Positions 18,444 through 30,413 of a stretch of DNA of 64,000 nucleotides are shown here, piece by piece. Under the pieces are notes generated by a model. It saw nothing but the letters and a program-made list of their open reading frames with translations, did no database searches and was not told the DNA's origin. The stretch comes from Methylomonas albis (GTDB lineage Bacteria; Pseudomonadota; Gammaproteobacteria; Methylococcales; Methylomonadaceae). The position numbers and the translations under genes are program-made. Position 1 is the first letter of the stretch. Each line of letters starts with the position of its first letter. The stretch is from assembly GCF_014850955.1 (NCBI RefSeq), contig NZ_JACXSS010000001.1:2604001-2668000 (forward strand), written 5' to 3'.

Positions 18444-21400
18444 TTAGTCATTATTAGTCTGTTTCGACTGAATAAACTCCAGTCGAAAATCTTTGTAAAA
18501 CAATGCCGGCAATTCGGCTGCACTTAGGGGTGGGCTAAACAAATAGCCTTGAACCACCTGACAACCCAAACCGCTCATGACCATGGCTTGCTCTATAGTC
18601 TCGACGCCTTCTGCTACTAACGAGAAATCCATCGCATTGGCCATGCCGATAATCGTTCCCAACAGAATAGGTGTTTGCGGATTGAACAACACATCCTGGA
18701 CAAACGTTCGGTCGATTTTCAGGCAATCCACCGGCATCTGCTTCAACGACGCCAGCGACGAAAAACCGGTGCCGAAATCGTCTATCGCGATTTTGACGCC
18801 TATGGCTTTCAATTGCTTAAAAATATCCAAGTCCGTCGCGTTTTGCATCGCACTTTCCGTGACTTCGAGTTGTAAGTATTGCGGGGGGAATTGCGTACGT
18901 TTAAGGATTTCCTGCAAGGTAATCGGAAATTGCGGATCACGGAAATGGCTGGCAGATACGTTGACAGCCGTAGTGATAAGCGGCAAGCCTTGTTCTTGCC
19001 AAGCGATTAATTGCGAACAGGCTAGCTGAATGGCCCAATCGCATATTTTACCGATCAAACCCAATGCTTCGGCCAAAGGAATAAACTCGTTCGGCCCTAT
19101 CAAGCCGCGCAACGGGTGTCGCCAACGCAGTAAGGCTTCGATACCTATCATCCGGCCATCCAACATGCTCACTTGTGGCTGGTAGTACAGTTCAAGCTGT
19201 TGGTATTCCAGCGCGTCTCGCAAGGTTTGCTCGTCTTGCAAGCGTTTGATGGCGAGCCCTGTCATCTCCGGTCTATAGTAAGCGTAACGCTGTTTGCCGG
19301 CACTTTTAGCGGCGTACATAGCGGTATCGGCGGCTTTCATCAGGTCGTGCTCATTCTCGCCATCTTTTGGGTAAATGGCGATGCCGATACTAACGCGCGG
19401 TTTTAAATGGTGAGTATCCAGAATTAAAGGCCGGTTGATTTCTTGCAGACAGCGTTCTGCGATGTCCATGGCTTGAAATTCGTCGGTAATACTGCTGGCG
19501 ATAATACAAAACTCGTCCCCGCCCAATCTGGCGGCAAAATCTTCTTCGCGGACCACGCTTTGAATGCGCTGGGCTATCGCTTTCAGGAATTGATCGCCAA
19601 TGTTGTGCCCAAAGCTGTCATTGACATATTTAAACTCGTCCAGATCCAAGAACAAAAATGCAAATTCCTGCTTGCTGCGCGCCGAGGCTTTTATGGTTTG
19701 CTGAATACGCTTGTGATAATGAACGCGGCTAGCCAGCCCGGTCAGCTCATCGAAATACGCCAACTGATGAATAATGTGTTCCGATTGCTTTTGCTTGGAA
19801 ATGTCCTGAACAGTGCCGGTGACGAAGCTTAGCGGTCCGCTACTGATCAACGCGGTATCCTGACGAACGCTAATCGCGGCTTCCAGGTCCGGACGCAAAC
19901 GATACTCGACATACTCCACTTTTTCGCCTTGGGCAGCCGCCTCTATCAATGTCTGCACGATTTTGCGATCGGACGCTTCGATCAAATTCAGATAGTTGCT
20001 TAGTTCGCCCCGGAAATAATCGGCAGGCATTTGGCACATTTCCGCTAAAAATGGCGAAATGGTGAATTTATCTTGCTTGGGCTCCCAGGTCCAGTAACCC
20101 AAACCCGCTATACGCTGTGCCGCGGAAAGTTGTTGTTTACTATTACGCAGTTCAGCGGTGTCTTGGCTGGAGCGCAGCAAAAATCTGATGTGATGAATCA
20201 GCACCACATGATTGAGCGGTTTGATAATAAAGTCGGTAGCACCTGCCTTGAATGCTCGATTTATCGATTCTATGTCTTCCAAGCCGGTAGACATAATGAT
20301 AGGCACGTCGGTCATGGCGTGAATGGCTGTCATACGACGGCAGGTTTCGAAACCGTCGATGCCAGGCATAATCGCATCGACTATGACCAGATCGGGAATT
20401 TCAACATCCAATCGTAACAGTGCCGCTTCTCCACTCTCGGCCTCGACGACGTCGAAACCGGAGGCTTTTAACTGTTCGCTGGTAATCAATCTAAAATTTG
20501 GATCGTCGTCTATCAGTAAAATCTGCTTGGCTTCCAAAGAGCTGCCGCTTACTTGATTCTCAGCCCTGGCTTGCGGTGCTACAGAAATTGCTACGTCGGC
20601 GATAGCGCGCAAGGCCGCAACAACCGCCGGCAATTGCGTCTCAAATAACTCAAATAATGCCGGAATAGCCTCAAGATCGGCCTGACGGCCGGCGGTTTCC
20701 AACATCAAACACGTATTAGCCAGTTCCTTGGCTCCCAGATTCGCGCTCGACGACTTCAGCGCGTGGGCCATATTGGCTAACAAATCCGGTTGAGTATTAG
20801 CAACGGCCTGTCTCAGTTTTTCCGCTGTTTCGGGCGCTGTTTGCAAATATAACGTTATGGCTTTTTCTAATAAGCTTACGCCATTGGCATCGTATATATC
20901 CCGAAGCTGATCCAGATCCGCCTCGCAAATCGGGCTTGGCGTCGAATCGTCTATCGCTGCGGCGACAGTTGGTTCAAGTGCTGCCGGCACTAACGCCTTA
21001 TCCGCAGTACTCGGCAACCAATGCGTCAGCAATTGGCGAAGCTGTTCCTTGCTAAACGGCTTACTCAAATAGCCGTCCATGCCCACCTGTTCACACTGGT
21101 CATGAATGCCTTTTTGCACATCGGCGGTTAAGGCGATGATGGGAATTCTAGGCGTGGCATTGGATTGCTCATACTCGCGAATTTTAGCGGTGGCCGAAAA
21201 ACCGTCCATAACCGGCATATGGCAATCCATCAAAATCAAGTCGTAACGACGTTGGCAGGCGGCTTGCAGCGCTTCCTGACCGTCTTTCACCACGTCCGTG
21301 GTGCAACCCATGTTTTCTAAAAAGCTTTTAACCACTTCCTGATTGACCAAGTTATCCTCGGCAACCAAAATACGTCCGGACAGCCTGCTTTGCTCGGCCG

Positions 21401-23516
21401 GCATGGCGGACGAAGGCGGCAGTTCGGCGGGTGAGCAGGTAGCGGTTTCCAACAAGCAATTGAGTAAACGTTGTTGGAAAACCGGTTTGTTTAAATAAAA
21501 GCTAATGCCGTATTCTTGAGTGAGGCCGGTTTGCACGTTGACATTTTCGGAACTGAGCATGATCAAGGCCAGTTTGGGAATACGCTGATCGCGTTGAATA
21601 GCCTTTGCCAAAGTCAGGCCGTCCATAACCGGCAAATGCCAATCCAGTAAAGCGACTTGAAACGGATTATTGAGAGTAGCCGCCTCCACCAATATCTTTA
21701 ATGCTCTGGGGCCGCTATCGACCGTGGTGACGTTGGCTCCCCACGGCGAAACCTGGTCGAACAGTATCTCGCGGTTTATCGCATTATCATCGACCACCAG
21801 GATATTCAGGCCCTCTAACGCGCTGGTGTCGGCGCGTTCGATGTTGGTCTGGATACCCAAATCAAATTCCAAGTTGAAGTAAAACCGCGATCCGCGGCCG
21901 ATTTTGCTGTCGAGCTGCAGATTGCCGCCCATTAATTCCACCAACTGCTTGGAAATAGTCAGTCCCAAACCGGTACCACCGTAACGCCGGGTTATGCTGC
22001 CGTCTGACTGGGTGAAACTATCGAAAATTTCCGCCTGACGTTCAACGGCAACGCCTATACCGGTATCGATTACTTCGAACAGCAATCTGACACTATCATG
22101 GGCCGAATTTTCCGCAAAATTCACTTTAAGCTGAACATCACCTGCTTCGGTAAACTTTATAGCGTTACTGAGCAGATTAACCAGCACTTGCCGTAATCTC
22201 TCCGCATCGCCTTGGACGATGAAACTCATCTGATTCGGAAGATTCAGGATTATTTCCAAACCCTTTCGATGGGCTTGTTCGGCCATCATTTCCACGGTGT
22301 CTTCCAATAGACGGCGCAGGTCGAACTCCTGGACGATCAACTGTAATTTGCCGGCTTCGATTTTGGAAAAATCGAGAATATTATTGATGATGCTCAATAG
22401 CGAATTAGCGGAACGATAGGCGGTATCGGCAAAGCGGGTTTGCCGGTCGTCCAGACCAGATGACATTAACAGTTCAGTCATGCCCAGCACGCCATTCATC
22501 GGCGTTCTAATTTCGTGGCTCATAGTCGCTAAAAATTGCGACTTGGCTTTGCTGGCTTGCTCAGCTTGTTCTTTTGCCGCCAGAGCCTCGGCTATGCTGT
22601 GTTTCAATTCTTGATTGGTGTCCGCCAATTGTTGGGTTCGTTCAAGGACTTGCTGTTCAAGAGAATTTCTATGCATGGCGAGTTGATCATCGCGGAATTG
22701 AATTTCCGCAAGCATGGCGTTATAGACATCCGCTAAATCACCAAACTCGTCGGTACTCGTCTTATTAATACGATGCGAAAAGCTTTTTTCATGGCCGACC
22801 GACTTCATCGCATCCATGAGTTTTAATAAAGGCCCCAAGAATATTTGTTGCAGCTTGGTGGTTAGCATACCGATAAAAATCATGGTAAAGACCACGATTA
22901 ATCCGGTAACAAAATAAAAGGTTTTTAAAATCGCATACAAACCGCTTTGATCGTCAACTAAATGTAAAATCCCGATAACATCGCTGTCCAAATAAATAGG
23001 ACGTACAAAATGTAGGTTATTTTTCGTGTCGTATTCAAATATATCCCTATTACTAGCTTGATCTATTGGTCGTTTACCATATAAAAATAATTGGTTAAAC
23101 GTATCGCTAAAAATTTGGAGCGTATTTTCAGAGAAATCGGCTTTATGCGGACTTTCTAAAATTTCTAGAATTTTGGATGATGTCCAATTTTCGCTGGCAG
23201 TATTTGGCCCATGATAATCCGCAAACAAAATACCGGCTTTATTATATAGCTCTGCATTTAATATACTATCTCGTGTTTGCATGCTTGCCAGCATGGAGCT
23301 AGCCGCAGCCACATCTTGAAATGCCAAGGCTGCAGAGATATTAGACGCGATAATATCGGCTATTAAAACTAACTGCTGTTCTGTTTCTTTTTTCTTTGCA
23401 AAATATTCATTAACAATAATAGCTGCCGTTGCCAAAAATAAAGTTAGCATAGCGGTAAACGTTAATATGGACACCAGCTTTATTTTAATTGGCGCGTTAT
23501 TAAACCATTTAAACAT
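18444..23516 (-). CDS. CHASE8 hybrid histidine kinase with three receivers, Hpt, PAS, GGDEF and EAL domains (1690 aa)
   Basis: Domain order from the sequence: TM helix (12-36); a CHASE8-like periplasmic domain (about 40-195, with [10 protein letters not shown] near its start); second TM (about 200-220); HAMP; HisKA with His334 in [11 protein letters not shown]; HATPase (about 430-550); receiver 1 (Asp625, [11 protein letters not shown]); receiver 2 (Asp764, [11 protein letters not shown]); Hpt with His918 ([12 protein letters not shown]); receiver 3 (Asp1047, [11 protein letters not shown]); PAS; GGDEF (RLGGDEF at 1331-1336, intact); EAL (IEALLRW at 1459, intact). It joins a full phosphorelay to c-di-GMP synthesis and breakdown in one chain. 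An AGGAGAG ribosome site precedes the ATG. The upstream yfiR gene suggests that periplasmic YfiR controls the CHASE8 input. Confidence 0.95.
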   Translation of the reverse strand: MFKWFNNAPIKIKLVSILTFTAMLTLFLATAAIIVNEYFAKKKETEQQLVLIADIIASNISAALAFQDVAAASSMLASMQTRDSILNAELYNKAGILFADYHGPNTASENWTSSKILEILESPHKADFSENTLQIFSDTFNQLFLYGKRPIDQASNRDIFEYDTKNNLHFVRPIYLDSDVIGILHLVDDQSGLYAILKTFYFVTGLIVVFTMIFIGMLTTKLQQIFLGPLLKLMDAMKSVGHEKSFSHRINKTSTDEFGDLADVYNAMLAEIQFRDDQLAMHRNSLEQQVLERTQQLADTNQELKHSIAEALAAKEQAEQASKAKSQFLATMSHEIRTPMNGVLGMTELLMSSGLDDRQTRFADTAYRSANSLLSIINNILDFSKIEAGKLQLIVQEFDLRRLLEDTVEMMAEQAHRKGLEIILNLPNQMSFIVQGDAERLRQVLVNLLSNAIKFTEAGDVQLKVNFAENSAHDSVRLLFEVIDTGIGVAVERQAEIFDSFTQSDGSITRRYGGTGLGLTISKQLVELMGGNLQLDSKIGRGSRFYFNLEFDLGIQTNIERADTSALEGLNILVVDDNAINREILFDQVSPWGANVTTVDSGPRALKILVEAATLNNPFQVALLDWHLPVMDGLTLAKAIQRDQRIPKLALIMLSSENVNVQTGLTQEYGISFYLNKPVFQQRLLNCLLETATCSPAELPPSSAMPAEQSRLSGRILVAEDNLVNQEVVKSFLENMGCTTDVVKDGQEALQAACQRRYDLILMDCHMPVMDGFSATAKIREYEQSNATPRIPIIALTADVQKGIHDQCEQVGMDGYLSKPFSKEQLRQLLTHWLPSTADKALVPAALEPTVAAAIDDSTPSPICEADLDQLRDIYDANGVSLLEKAITLYLQTAPETAEKLRQAVANTQPDLLANMAHALKSSSANLGAKELANTCLMLETAGRQADLEAIPALFELFETQLPAVVAALRAIADVAISVAPQARAENQVSGSSLEAKQILLIDDDPNFRLITSEQLKASGFDVVEAESGEAALLRLDVEIPDLVIVDAIMPGIDGFETCRRMTAIHAMTDVPIIMSTGLEDIESINRAFKAGATDFIIKPLNHVVLIHHIRFLLRSSQDTAELRNSKQQLSAAQRIAGLGYWTWEPKQDKFTISPFLAEMCQMPADYFRGELSNYLNLIEASDRKIVQTLIEAAAQGEKVEYVEYRLRPDLEAAISVRQDTALISSGPLSFVTGTVQDISKQKQSEHIIHQLAYFDELTGLASRVHYHKRIQQTIKASARSKQEFAFLFLDLDEFKYVNDSFGHNIGDQFLKAIAQRIQSVVREEDFAARLGGDEFCIIASSITDEFQAMDIAERCLQEINRPLILDTHHLKPRVSIGIAIYPKDGENEHDLMKAADTAMYAAKSAGKQRYAYYRPEMTGLAIKRLQDEQTLRDALEYQQLELYYQPQVSMLDGRMIGIEALLRWRHPLRGLIGPNEFIPLAEALGLIGKICDWAIQLACSQLIAWQEQGLPLITTAVNVSASHFRDPQFPITLQEILKRTQFPPQYLQLEVTESAMQNATDLDIFKQLKAIGVKIAIDDFGTGFSSLASLKQMPVDCLKIDRTFVQDVLFNPQTPILLGTIIGMANAMDFSLVAEGVETIEQAMVMSGLGCQVVQGYLFSPPLSAAELPALFYKDFRLEFIQSKQTNND

Positions 23517-23531
23517 TTTTGCTCGTCTCTC

Positions 23532-24071
23532 CTAATTTTCGCCGACAATTTTCGCTAGCCGCAGCAAATTCGAGCTAATGCTCAACCGCGCTGCCTTCAC
23601 AGCGGCTAAATTAACAGATAATTGAATCTTGCCCTCCTTGTTAATCATGCTGACCATGCCGCCGGAACCCATAAACTCTTGATCCTCCCCCATAGTCAAA
23701 ACAGGGTGAGATTTAATATCGATAAAAACTTGTAAAAGTAAATTCTTTGCTAATTCACTAATAAATAACACATGACATTGTGTTAAGTTTCGCAAGCGAT
23801 CAGCATAGATAACTTTAATCACCCTATCTCCAACACTTTTGCCGTTTATAGACTCAAAGGATTGCTGCACAACATTATCGCCTACCAAACATAAATTCAA
23901 TGAGTCGCCCGATTCTGCAAATGCCTGCTCAGGCCATTGAGTGAATCTGGCAAAATTCAAAGTCAACGCTGCCAACACTGTATATTGCTCCATTGCTTGC
24001 GGCGCCGCGCTGGCTATCGGCGCAGTAACTAAACATACCGAAACCGCTAAATATCGAATTAGCTTTTCCAT
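23532..24071 (-). CDS. YfiR family periplasmic regulator (DUF4154)
   Basis: A secreted protein of about 179 residues when started at the ATG at 24071, which opens with a typical signal peptide (MEKLIRYLAVSVCLVTAPIASA). The mature chain shows the YfiR pattern: VLAALTLNFARFTQWPEQAF, LNLCLVGDN, a central Cys in LTQCHVLFIS, and GGMVSMINKEGKIQLSVNL. In Pseudomonas YfiR holds the CHASE8 diguanylate cyclase YfiN inactive. Here it lies 15 bases upstream of a CHASE8-bearing hybrid kinase, so the same inhibitory pairing is the natural inference. A TonB receptor gene precedes it. Confidence 0.85.
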   Translation of the reverse strand: MEKLIRYLAVSVCLVTAPIASAAPQAMEQYTVLAALTLNFARFTQWPEQAFAESGDSLNLCLVGDNVVQQSFESINGKSVGDRVIKVIYADRLRNLTQCHVLFISELAKNLLLQVFIDIKSHPVLTMGEDQEFMGSGGMVSMINKEGKIQLSVNLAAVKAARLSISSNLLRLAKIVGEN

Positions 24072-24179
24072 GTCATTTGCGGCAGGGCAACATTCAAACT
24101 CACTATTGGATTGCAAAGGTAATCAGAAAGACTATTTAGTGGCCATCAAGATATATTTATACCTACCAATGTAAATTAT

Positions 24180-26161
24180 TCAAAAACTCCAACTCACTTT
24201 ACCGTACATACCGCGGTCAATTAAAGTTGGCATGACCAGATTTTCCTGTTGATATTCCAAATGGCTTGATGTGAATAAGTTTTGTCCAACTAATGATAAC
24301 TCCACCTCATGGACTGGTCGCCAAGCCACCCTAGCATCCATAGTTACGTAGTTATTAATATGTTTTGGACCGTATATTGTGACGCTGGTATTGTTATCGA
24401 CATACTTAAACCATAAATCAAAATCCAGCTCCTTACTCACTGATAATGCACTGCGTAGGCTCACTCGCTGTTGTGGACTGACACCGAATGGGGGGGCAGA
24501 ATCTTGCAGATCGGTTTTTAATAAACTGTAATTCGCATCCCAACGCCACCAATCCAGCATTTGCCAAACGGTGGACACCTCAAACCCGTAGGTTTTGGCT
24601 TTATAGTCGTTACTTAAGGGTACCGGTTGCACCACGACGAAGCGCGTAGAATCGAAGTAATAAGCGGCTTGGGCAGGATTACGCAAATTATTATAATTGT
24701 TATAAAACCCGGTAATATCAATAGACAGCGACTTTATAAATGTCGTTCTATAGCCCAATTCGTAAGAAATCACATCTTCAGTGCGAAAATTACGGGTTCC
24801 TTGTAAATTCACCTCGGTTGGGAACGGGTTCAACGCGGAGGGCGGCACCACTGTTTGCAATAGGGTCATATTGTGTTCAGCGCGAGACGGTGTCCGCACA
24901 GCCCTTGACACCGCTCCCCATAGGCGATGTTGAGAATGCGGTGTCCACATCAAGCGTGCGGTAGGCTGCCCCTCGAAGCCACTGTAATCGTTATGTTCTA
25001 ATTTGGTGCCTAAGGTTAACCACAATTTTTGATCGATCAATTCCATTTCATCCTGCACGAAGGTGCTGAATAATTGATCGTTTCGACTGGTCGGGCTTAG
25101 ACTCAATAACTTGCCGGCACGAGTGTCGTCATGGGTGTACTGATAACCGAAGCCCCAGATGACTTCATTGTTATCGAGCAAGCTAAATCTGTGCTGAAAA
25201 TCCAAATCCAGGGTATTCCTACCCTCGCTAAACCAGGCCTCGTTGCGCCGGTAGTAGTCGTAATAAAGTTGTAGGGAATAGTCCGAGCTGGTTGAAACAG
25301 TGTGTTGCCAGCGGCCGAGAATGTTGCCACCGTAGGTTTCAGCTTTGTCGCGAAAAGTATCGGCATAAGGCGCCGTGATCTGCGGAACTGTTACCGTTTG
25401 ATTAAGATGGCTGTGATATAAGTCGCCTTGCAATTTTAATTCGTCTTTTAACGTTAAATTGGAATCTATTCTAAAGCCACCTTGCGCTTTGTCCCAATCG
25501 TCGCCCGCGCCAGCACCCAGGGTGTTAGTGTTCTCGTCGCGTTTGAAGCCCTTAACGTATGCTCTGCCCGTGGTATCGTCGCCTAACTGCCCACCATAGC
25601 GTAAAGCCCCAAAGCCTTGCTCCTCTGTACCACCACCCCCGCTCAGTAAACCGCCTTCAGTTTTTGAGGAGTGCTTAGTAATAATATTGATAACACCATT
25701 GACCGCATTGGCCCCCAAAGCGTGGCACCAGGTCCTCTGATCACCTCTATTCTTTCCACATCTTCGAGCATTACATCCTGGTTTTCCCAATAAACACCGG
25801 AAAAGGAGCGGGTATAAGTATTACGACCATCGATTAGCACCAAGAGCTTATTCGCAAATCGACCGTTAAAGCCGCGCGCACTCACCGCCCATTTATTCGA
25901 ATCTATCCTTGCCACATCCAAACCCGGCGCCATCCGCAGCGCCTCCGGAATACTGGTCGCACCGGTGCGTTTGATGTCATCGTGAGTAATCACAAATATC
26001 GCGGCGGCAGAATCGTTTAAGGCTTGAGCTTTTTTTGAAACAGAAGTGACTTCGACATTTAGCAAGTCTTCCACATTCAGCTCAAGAGCATCTTGAGATG
26101 CGGCCCATGACGTACAGGCATAGCCGGTAGATAATAAAAATCCGGCAATATATTTTTTCAT
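24180..26161 (-). pseudogene. TonB-dependent outer-membrane receptor, split by a single-base frameshift
   Basis: Two overlapping frames together give one receptor of about 660 residues. The first (from 26161) has a signal peptide, the box DALELNVEDLLNVEVTSVSK, and the plug to IEVIRGPGATLWG. The second resumes with ANAVNGVINIITK, continues through the barrel and ends in a terminal aromatic (KVSWSF). The break is at a run of five C (25712-25716, plus strand); a sixth base would restore the reading exactly. The ligand is unknown. Position before yfiR and the hybrid kinase matches a recurring receptor-YfiR-c-di-GMP arrangement. Either a real inactivation or a sequencing error is possible. Confidence 0.85.
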
Positions 26162-26461
26162 AAGAGCTTTTGATCAGTGCTGTTAGTAATCCACGGTTTG
26201 CTTCACCACCGTATCCAGTGATTATATTCCCGTATGTCGTTTTGTATGAGCCTGACCTTAAAATGCCGCGAGTCTAAGGCCACTCAACGCAGAAATTCAG
26301 CCCGTTTTATAAAAAGTTATTAGGGCTATATCGGCAAGTCTAGTCCAATTCTCAAATTGGGGCACGAGGAGGTGTAGGTGTCATGCCACACTACGGACAC
26401 CGAACCAAACCGGAAATGTTTCACCAACTTGGCGGAACGACGTTGGCGAGAAATTATTCGT
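26162..26461. other. Intergenic stretch upstream of the TonB receptor
   Basis: About 300 bases between two co-directional genes. It probably holds the promoter of the receptor operon and the 5' side of the region after the calcium-binding-type gene. No convincing stem, repeat or small gene was found. Confidence 0.4.
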
Positions 26462-27523
26462 TTATGCTATGAAATTAAGCTGCTGCACACTGCCGGCTTT
26501 GCCTTGTTCGGTTAAATAAATGCCGCTACTGGTAATTTCGCCCAGCGTTTGATTAGCCGTATCTTTCAGTTGAAACGGCGTAGTCAGGTGTCCTAAGTAA
26601 ATCGCACCGATGTTTTTATCGCCCAATGCAAACAATTGCTGCGAGCCGTCATCATGATGTTGCCAGATTCGCAGTTGCTTGTAGATGGCATCGCCTGCAT
26701 CGATAAACTGATTTTTATCATCGTCGTATGCCGCTAAATCCGCGAAGCCGTCGCCGCTTTTCGGGCCGAACAATTCCGAACCGTCATTGATTAGACCATC
26801 CCGGTTCTTATCCAAAGCCAACATACCGCTGCCCGCTTTCAAGCCGGCAATTTGATCCAGGCTACCATTGGCATCAATATCGAACTGAAATCGGGTATCG
26901 CTCAGTTCCGCGGCAGTGCCATCAAAATTGATGACCAAGGGGTCGGTTTTCACCGCATCGCCCGCGCGCATAGTCAGATTTGATTCGGTGTAAAAGCGAC
27001 GACTCATGGATAAGGACACCGAAAAACTCAGATTTTGACCGTCTTTGGTGTGGATACTGCCTTCGGCGCTGAAACTAGTGGTTTCGCTTTCGAAATAAGA
27101 TGCGGATTGTTGATACACCAAACCATACCCTTCGCGTTCAGGGGCGGACGTCGCCGGTGCTTGCTGCGGAGCCTGAATAGTCACTGGATCGGCTTGCCTC
27201 TGCAGATCTTCCGGAGCGTACAATTCAAAATCCCGGCCGGTGACTTCCTTGACCATACGCCTGACGATTTGCAGCAGCAAAGTATCTTTGGAACTGAGTG
27301 CTTTATCGGTATCCAAGGTTTGTGTGGTAATTGCCGAAGTTTGCGGGGCGTGGCTTAAATCAAGCGTGTCTTGAATGGGGCCGGCTTCGGCACGGTGCGA
27401 AAGCACTTTATTGGGTTTGTCTTCTGGTTTATCTATCCAGATTCGCAACGATTCGTCACGCTTGGCAATCTGTTGCGATTGGTGTTGGCTTTGAAACTTG
27501 ACGGCGGAATTCTGAATAATCAT
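26462..27523 (-). CDS. Protein with EF-hand/calcium-binding-type repeats, function unknown
   Basis: About 353 residues without a signal peptide. The first half is polar and low in structure signals. The second half has a FDGTAAELSDTRFQFDID stretch and two calcium-loop-like segments: DIDANGSLDQI and LDKNRDGLINDGSELFG, then YDDDKNQFIDAGDAIYKQLRIW. This layout is known from many gammaproteobacterial proteins annotated only as calcium-binding or VCBS/RTX-linked. Start 27523 was preferred because a G-rich ribosome-like stretch precedes it; a GTG 12 bases further up is possible. It stands alone between the TonB receptor and cyaA. Confidence 0.6.
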   Translation of the reverse strand: MIIQNSAVKFQSQHQSQQIAKRDESLRIWIDKPEDKPNKVLSHRAEAGPIQDTLDLSHAPQTSAITTQTLDTDKALSSKDTLLLQIVRRMVKEVTGRDFELYAPEDLQRQADPVTIQAPQQAPATSAPEREGYGLVYQQSASYFESETTSFSAEGSIHTKDGQNLSFSVSLSMSRRFYTESNLTMRAGDAVKTDPLVINFDGTAAELSDTRFQFDIDANGSLDQIAGLKAGSGMLALDKNRDGLINDGSELFGPKSGDGFADLAAYDDDKNQFIDAGDAIYKQLRIWQHHDDGSQQLFALGDKNIGAIYLGHLTTPFQLKDTANQTLGEITSSGIYLTEQGKAGSVQQLNFIA

Positions 27524-27572
27524 GACAGCCCCCACAGCTCTACTGATTTGAGCTGAGTATCGGCTGCGAAAC

Positions 27573-30371
27573 CTAAATATTTAATTTATCTTCTATTTTT
27601 TGTTTGTAGTTTAGAAAATGCGTGGCCTGTAACTGCTCTTTACGCTCCGTGCCCAATGTACGGCAAGGTACATCGATTTCCGTGATGTGAAACGGGTAGT
27701 CGTCGTGGTTTTTACGGTAACCCGATATGTGAGTGCGGATAGCTTTAAAGCTGTCGGCGTTGGTGACGGAGAACTTCGCTTCGTTGCAATATATCGCCAT
27801 AGCGCCCGTTTCTTCGGCAGCTATTCTGACTCTTAAATCCATTGCGCTGCTGCAGAGTTTGACCGGCACGACCTGACAAGACAGCACGCCCGCCGAATTA
27901 CGCTGGATTTCGTAAAATTTGACACTTAAGCCATCCGGCAATTGAGCGCGTGCCAGCAGCGTTCCCAAAAACATCGAATAGTGGGTAATGACGTGCTCCG
28001 GATTGGCATTGCTATGCTGACGGACGAACAGCGCCCCTTTTTCATCAAGCAGATAAACGCCAACGTGTTTACTGGTCGCATGATAAAAAATCTGAATCAC
28101 ATCGGCCAAGTTGTGGCTATATAAAGAGGGAATATAGGTTTGATCCAGTACGTAGGTGTCAAAAAATACTGCAGAAAATTGCGGATTGGGTTTCGCCAAT
28201 TCCTGTAAAAGTTGACTATGTGTTTCCAGCCGATAATAACCCAGGCTGCGGTTTCTAAGTTGGAACAAGCAATAACCTGTCTCCGCAGCAACAATATAGC
28301 GCTGTAAGCCGTCCTGGCCGGGCGCGAAAAACTTTAACAAATTGCCGAACAAGGCTTCGATACGCAAGACTATGCTTCTGCCGCGTACCGGGTTGTAACA
28401 CAATATCCGGAGCTTATCGGCGGATAAAGGCGTAGCGCTATTATTGAACACATCGACTAGGCAATTAAAAACGCCATCAATACCGATATAGCGTTGTAAG
28501 CTGGCCTCGCCCCAACTGGATACGGATAAACACTGAATGCTCTGAATAAAACACTGACGGCTGTCACCGTAACTTAAGGGGTCCGAGCGCTCGCTCATCA
28601 CTAATTGCTGATTGTTCGCGTCGATGGTCAAACTTTCACCAAGATTAATCAGCAACAACGAAGCCAAGATGCGATTAGGCTCGCCGTAGACCTCCAAATC
28701 GTTCTCTCTGCCAGGCAAGTGGCGGCTTAGAAAGGCATTTAACTCATTAAACAGCTGATATAAGTCGTTACTGGAAATTTTAAGACTTGAGGTAACTAGC
28801 TGCAGATTGAGCGATTTTTTGTACAGGCCGTTTACCACCGCCCAACATAAAACCTCAAGCAGGCTCTCGCCTGATTTAATAGCGCTTTCGGGGAAGGCTT
28901 TTTGCGAAGCGATTCTATCGACATATAAACACCAGCATGGTGGCGTGTCGTCAGTAATGACTTCGACAAGGACTAAAAGGTCGGGTTTGGCATGGACGGT
29001 AGTTCTGGTAGTGAGCACTTCAATTTTATCCGGGCGTAAATCCAGGGCCGCCCGTAATTTACGTCCAATCAATTTCAAATCTCGGTTTTCCCGCTGCGCC
29101 TGATCCAAGGGCAAACCGGAGAACTTTAAAATCATCCGCAGACATTGCTGCAGTTGGTCGCGAATCACTACATGTTCGACGCTGGCTTTTTTGATATCCC
29201 AAAACTTTTGGCTGGCCAAATTCTCCAACAAATCGTCCGGCCATTCCCATTGATTGGCCACGCTGTGCAGATAATTTTCACGCTGCAAGCGCACTCTGTT
29301 CTCCGTGAGATTTTCGGAAGCAGCCATGATTTTCATGTAAAAACATTCCCGAATCAGGTTCAACCGCCGTTTTGACTGAGCTTGGCGCAGGTAGGCATCC
29401 ACTTTGCGATACATTAGCAAGTATGGGTCCTGGCTATCGACACTGAAATCGCCCTGATAAACCGACTGTTTTAATGACAGACACAGCCATTGCGGGTTGG
29501 GAAATTCACTGGCATAACTCTCCATCAACAGCAGTTTCAATAATGACTTATGTGGTGAGGTCAGAGACTTGTATATATGCCAGAGCGTAGCGCTGACAAA
29601 TTCAGCCATCGGTATATCTTCCAGACCACCAAAATCAATGATGTCTGTTTCCGAGACAAACCGATTTTCCAGCAAATGTGCGACATATTGCTTATAGTGT
29701 TTTTCCTGCTCTGGCGGCACCAACCACCAAATCGGTACCCGCCCGGCAATATAAATCGAGGTGCGGTAAAACTCCTCCAATAACAAATAATGTTGTGTTT
29801 CGCCACTACTCTCCTTGGAGATAGGCGTATTTTCACCTTGTAAAAACTGCGTAGCATCGACCAGAAAAAAATGTGCCTCGATTTTTAACGATGCGGCCCA
29901 TTTTTCCACTTCGTGGGCTTTTTGCCGCAATTCGTTCAATTCATCGAGTGCCAGGGTGGATGAGTGACAAAGCCAAATATCGATATCGCTATTTTTTGAA
30001 AAAGCCATGCTACCCACACTACCCATTAGAAAAATAGCCTGGATCGGATAGTGTCTTAATGCCTTACGCTTATAGACAAACCCTTTGGAAAACAATTTGG
30101 CGACATCGGTGGTTTGCTTGCTGGGCGTGTAATCGGGAATACCGGCCGGGCTTTCCAGCGAGACGAAACCGGGCAACAAGGGATGGTTTTGATGAAATAA
30201 TAAAGGCAGCAGCTTTAAAAAGTCCTGCTGGCGTGGCTGCAGGAAACTTTGTACATGTTGCAAACGCAATTGGTTGAAGTGCTTGAAACGTTGGGCAACC
30301 GCATACAGATCTTTTTTGCTGATCTCTTCGCCCGGCGCGCCTAAATGGATGGGTAGGAATCGATTCGTCAA
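27573..30371 (-). CDS. cyaA: Class I adenylate cyclase
   Basis: A 932-residue cytoplasmic enzyme making cAMP from ATP. The N-terminal catalytic domain has the class I nucleotidyltransferase signature GSVGSMAFSKNSDIDIW at residues 117-133. The long C-terminal half is the regulatory region. The start is a TTG at 30371 with no good ribosome site; E. coli cyaA also begins with UUG, so low translation may be conserved. It lies 42 bases after the histidine-phosphatase gene and at the end of the GTPase/roadblock cluster, in the same direction, so co-transcription is possible. Confidence 0.95.
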   Translation of the reverse strand: MTNRFLPIHLGAPGEEISKKDLYAVAQRFKHFNQLRLQHVQSFLQPRQQDFLKLLPLLFHQNHPLLPGFVSLESPAGIPDYTPSKQTTDVAKLFSKGFVYKRKALRHYPIQAIFLMGSVGSMAFSKNSDIDIWLCHSSTLALDELNELRQKAHEVEKWAASLKIEAHFFLVDATQFLQGENTPISKESSGETQHYLLLEEFYRTSIYIAGRVPIWWLVPPEQEKHYKQYVAHLLENRFVSETDIIDFGGLEDIPMAEFVSATLWHIYKSLTSPHKSLLKLLLMESYASEFPNPQWLCLSLKQSVYQGDFSVDSQDPYLLMYRKVDAYLRQAQSKRRLNLIRECFYMKIMAASENLTENRVRLQRENYLHSVANQWEWPDDLLENLASQKFWDIKKASVEHVVIRDQLQQCLRMILKFSGLPLDQAQRENRDLKLIGRKLRAALDLRPDKIEVLTTRTTVHAKPDLLVLVEVITDDTPPCWCLYVDRIASQKAFPESAIKSGESLLEVLCWAVVNGLYKKSLNLQLVTSSLKISSNDLYQLFNELNAFLSRHLPGRENDLEVYGEPNRILASLLLINLGESLTIDANNQQLVMSERSDPLSYGDSRQCFIQSIQCLSVSSWGEASLQRYIGIDGVFNCLVDVFNNSATPLSADKLRILCYNPVRGRSIVLRIEALFGNLLKFFAPGQDGLQRYIVAAETGYCLFQLRNRSLGYYRLETHSQLLQELAKPNPQFSAVFFDTYVLDQTYIPSLYSHNLADVIQIFYHATSKHVGVYLLDEKGALFVRQHSNANPEHVITHYSMFLGTLLARAQLPDGLSVKFYEIQRNSAGVLSCQVVPVKLCSSAMDLRVRIAAEETGAMAIYCNEAKFSVTNADSFKAIRTHISGYRKNHDDYPFHITEIDVPCRTLGTERKEQLQATHFLNYKQKIEDKLNI

Positions 30372-30413
30372 AGTGGCGGCGCCAAAATCAAATGTGAGGC
30401 AAGTATAGAAGAC

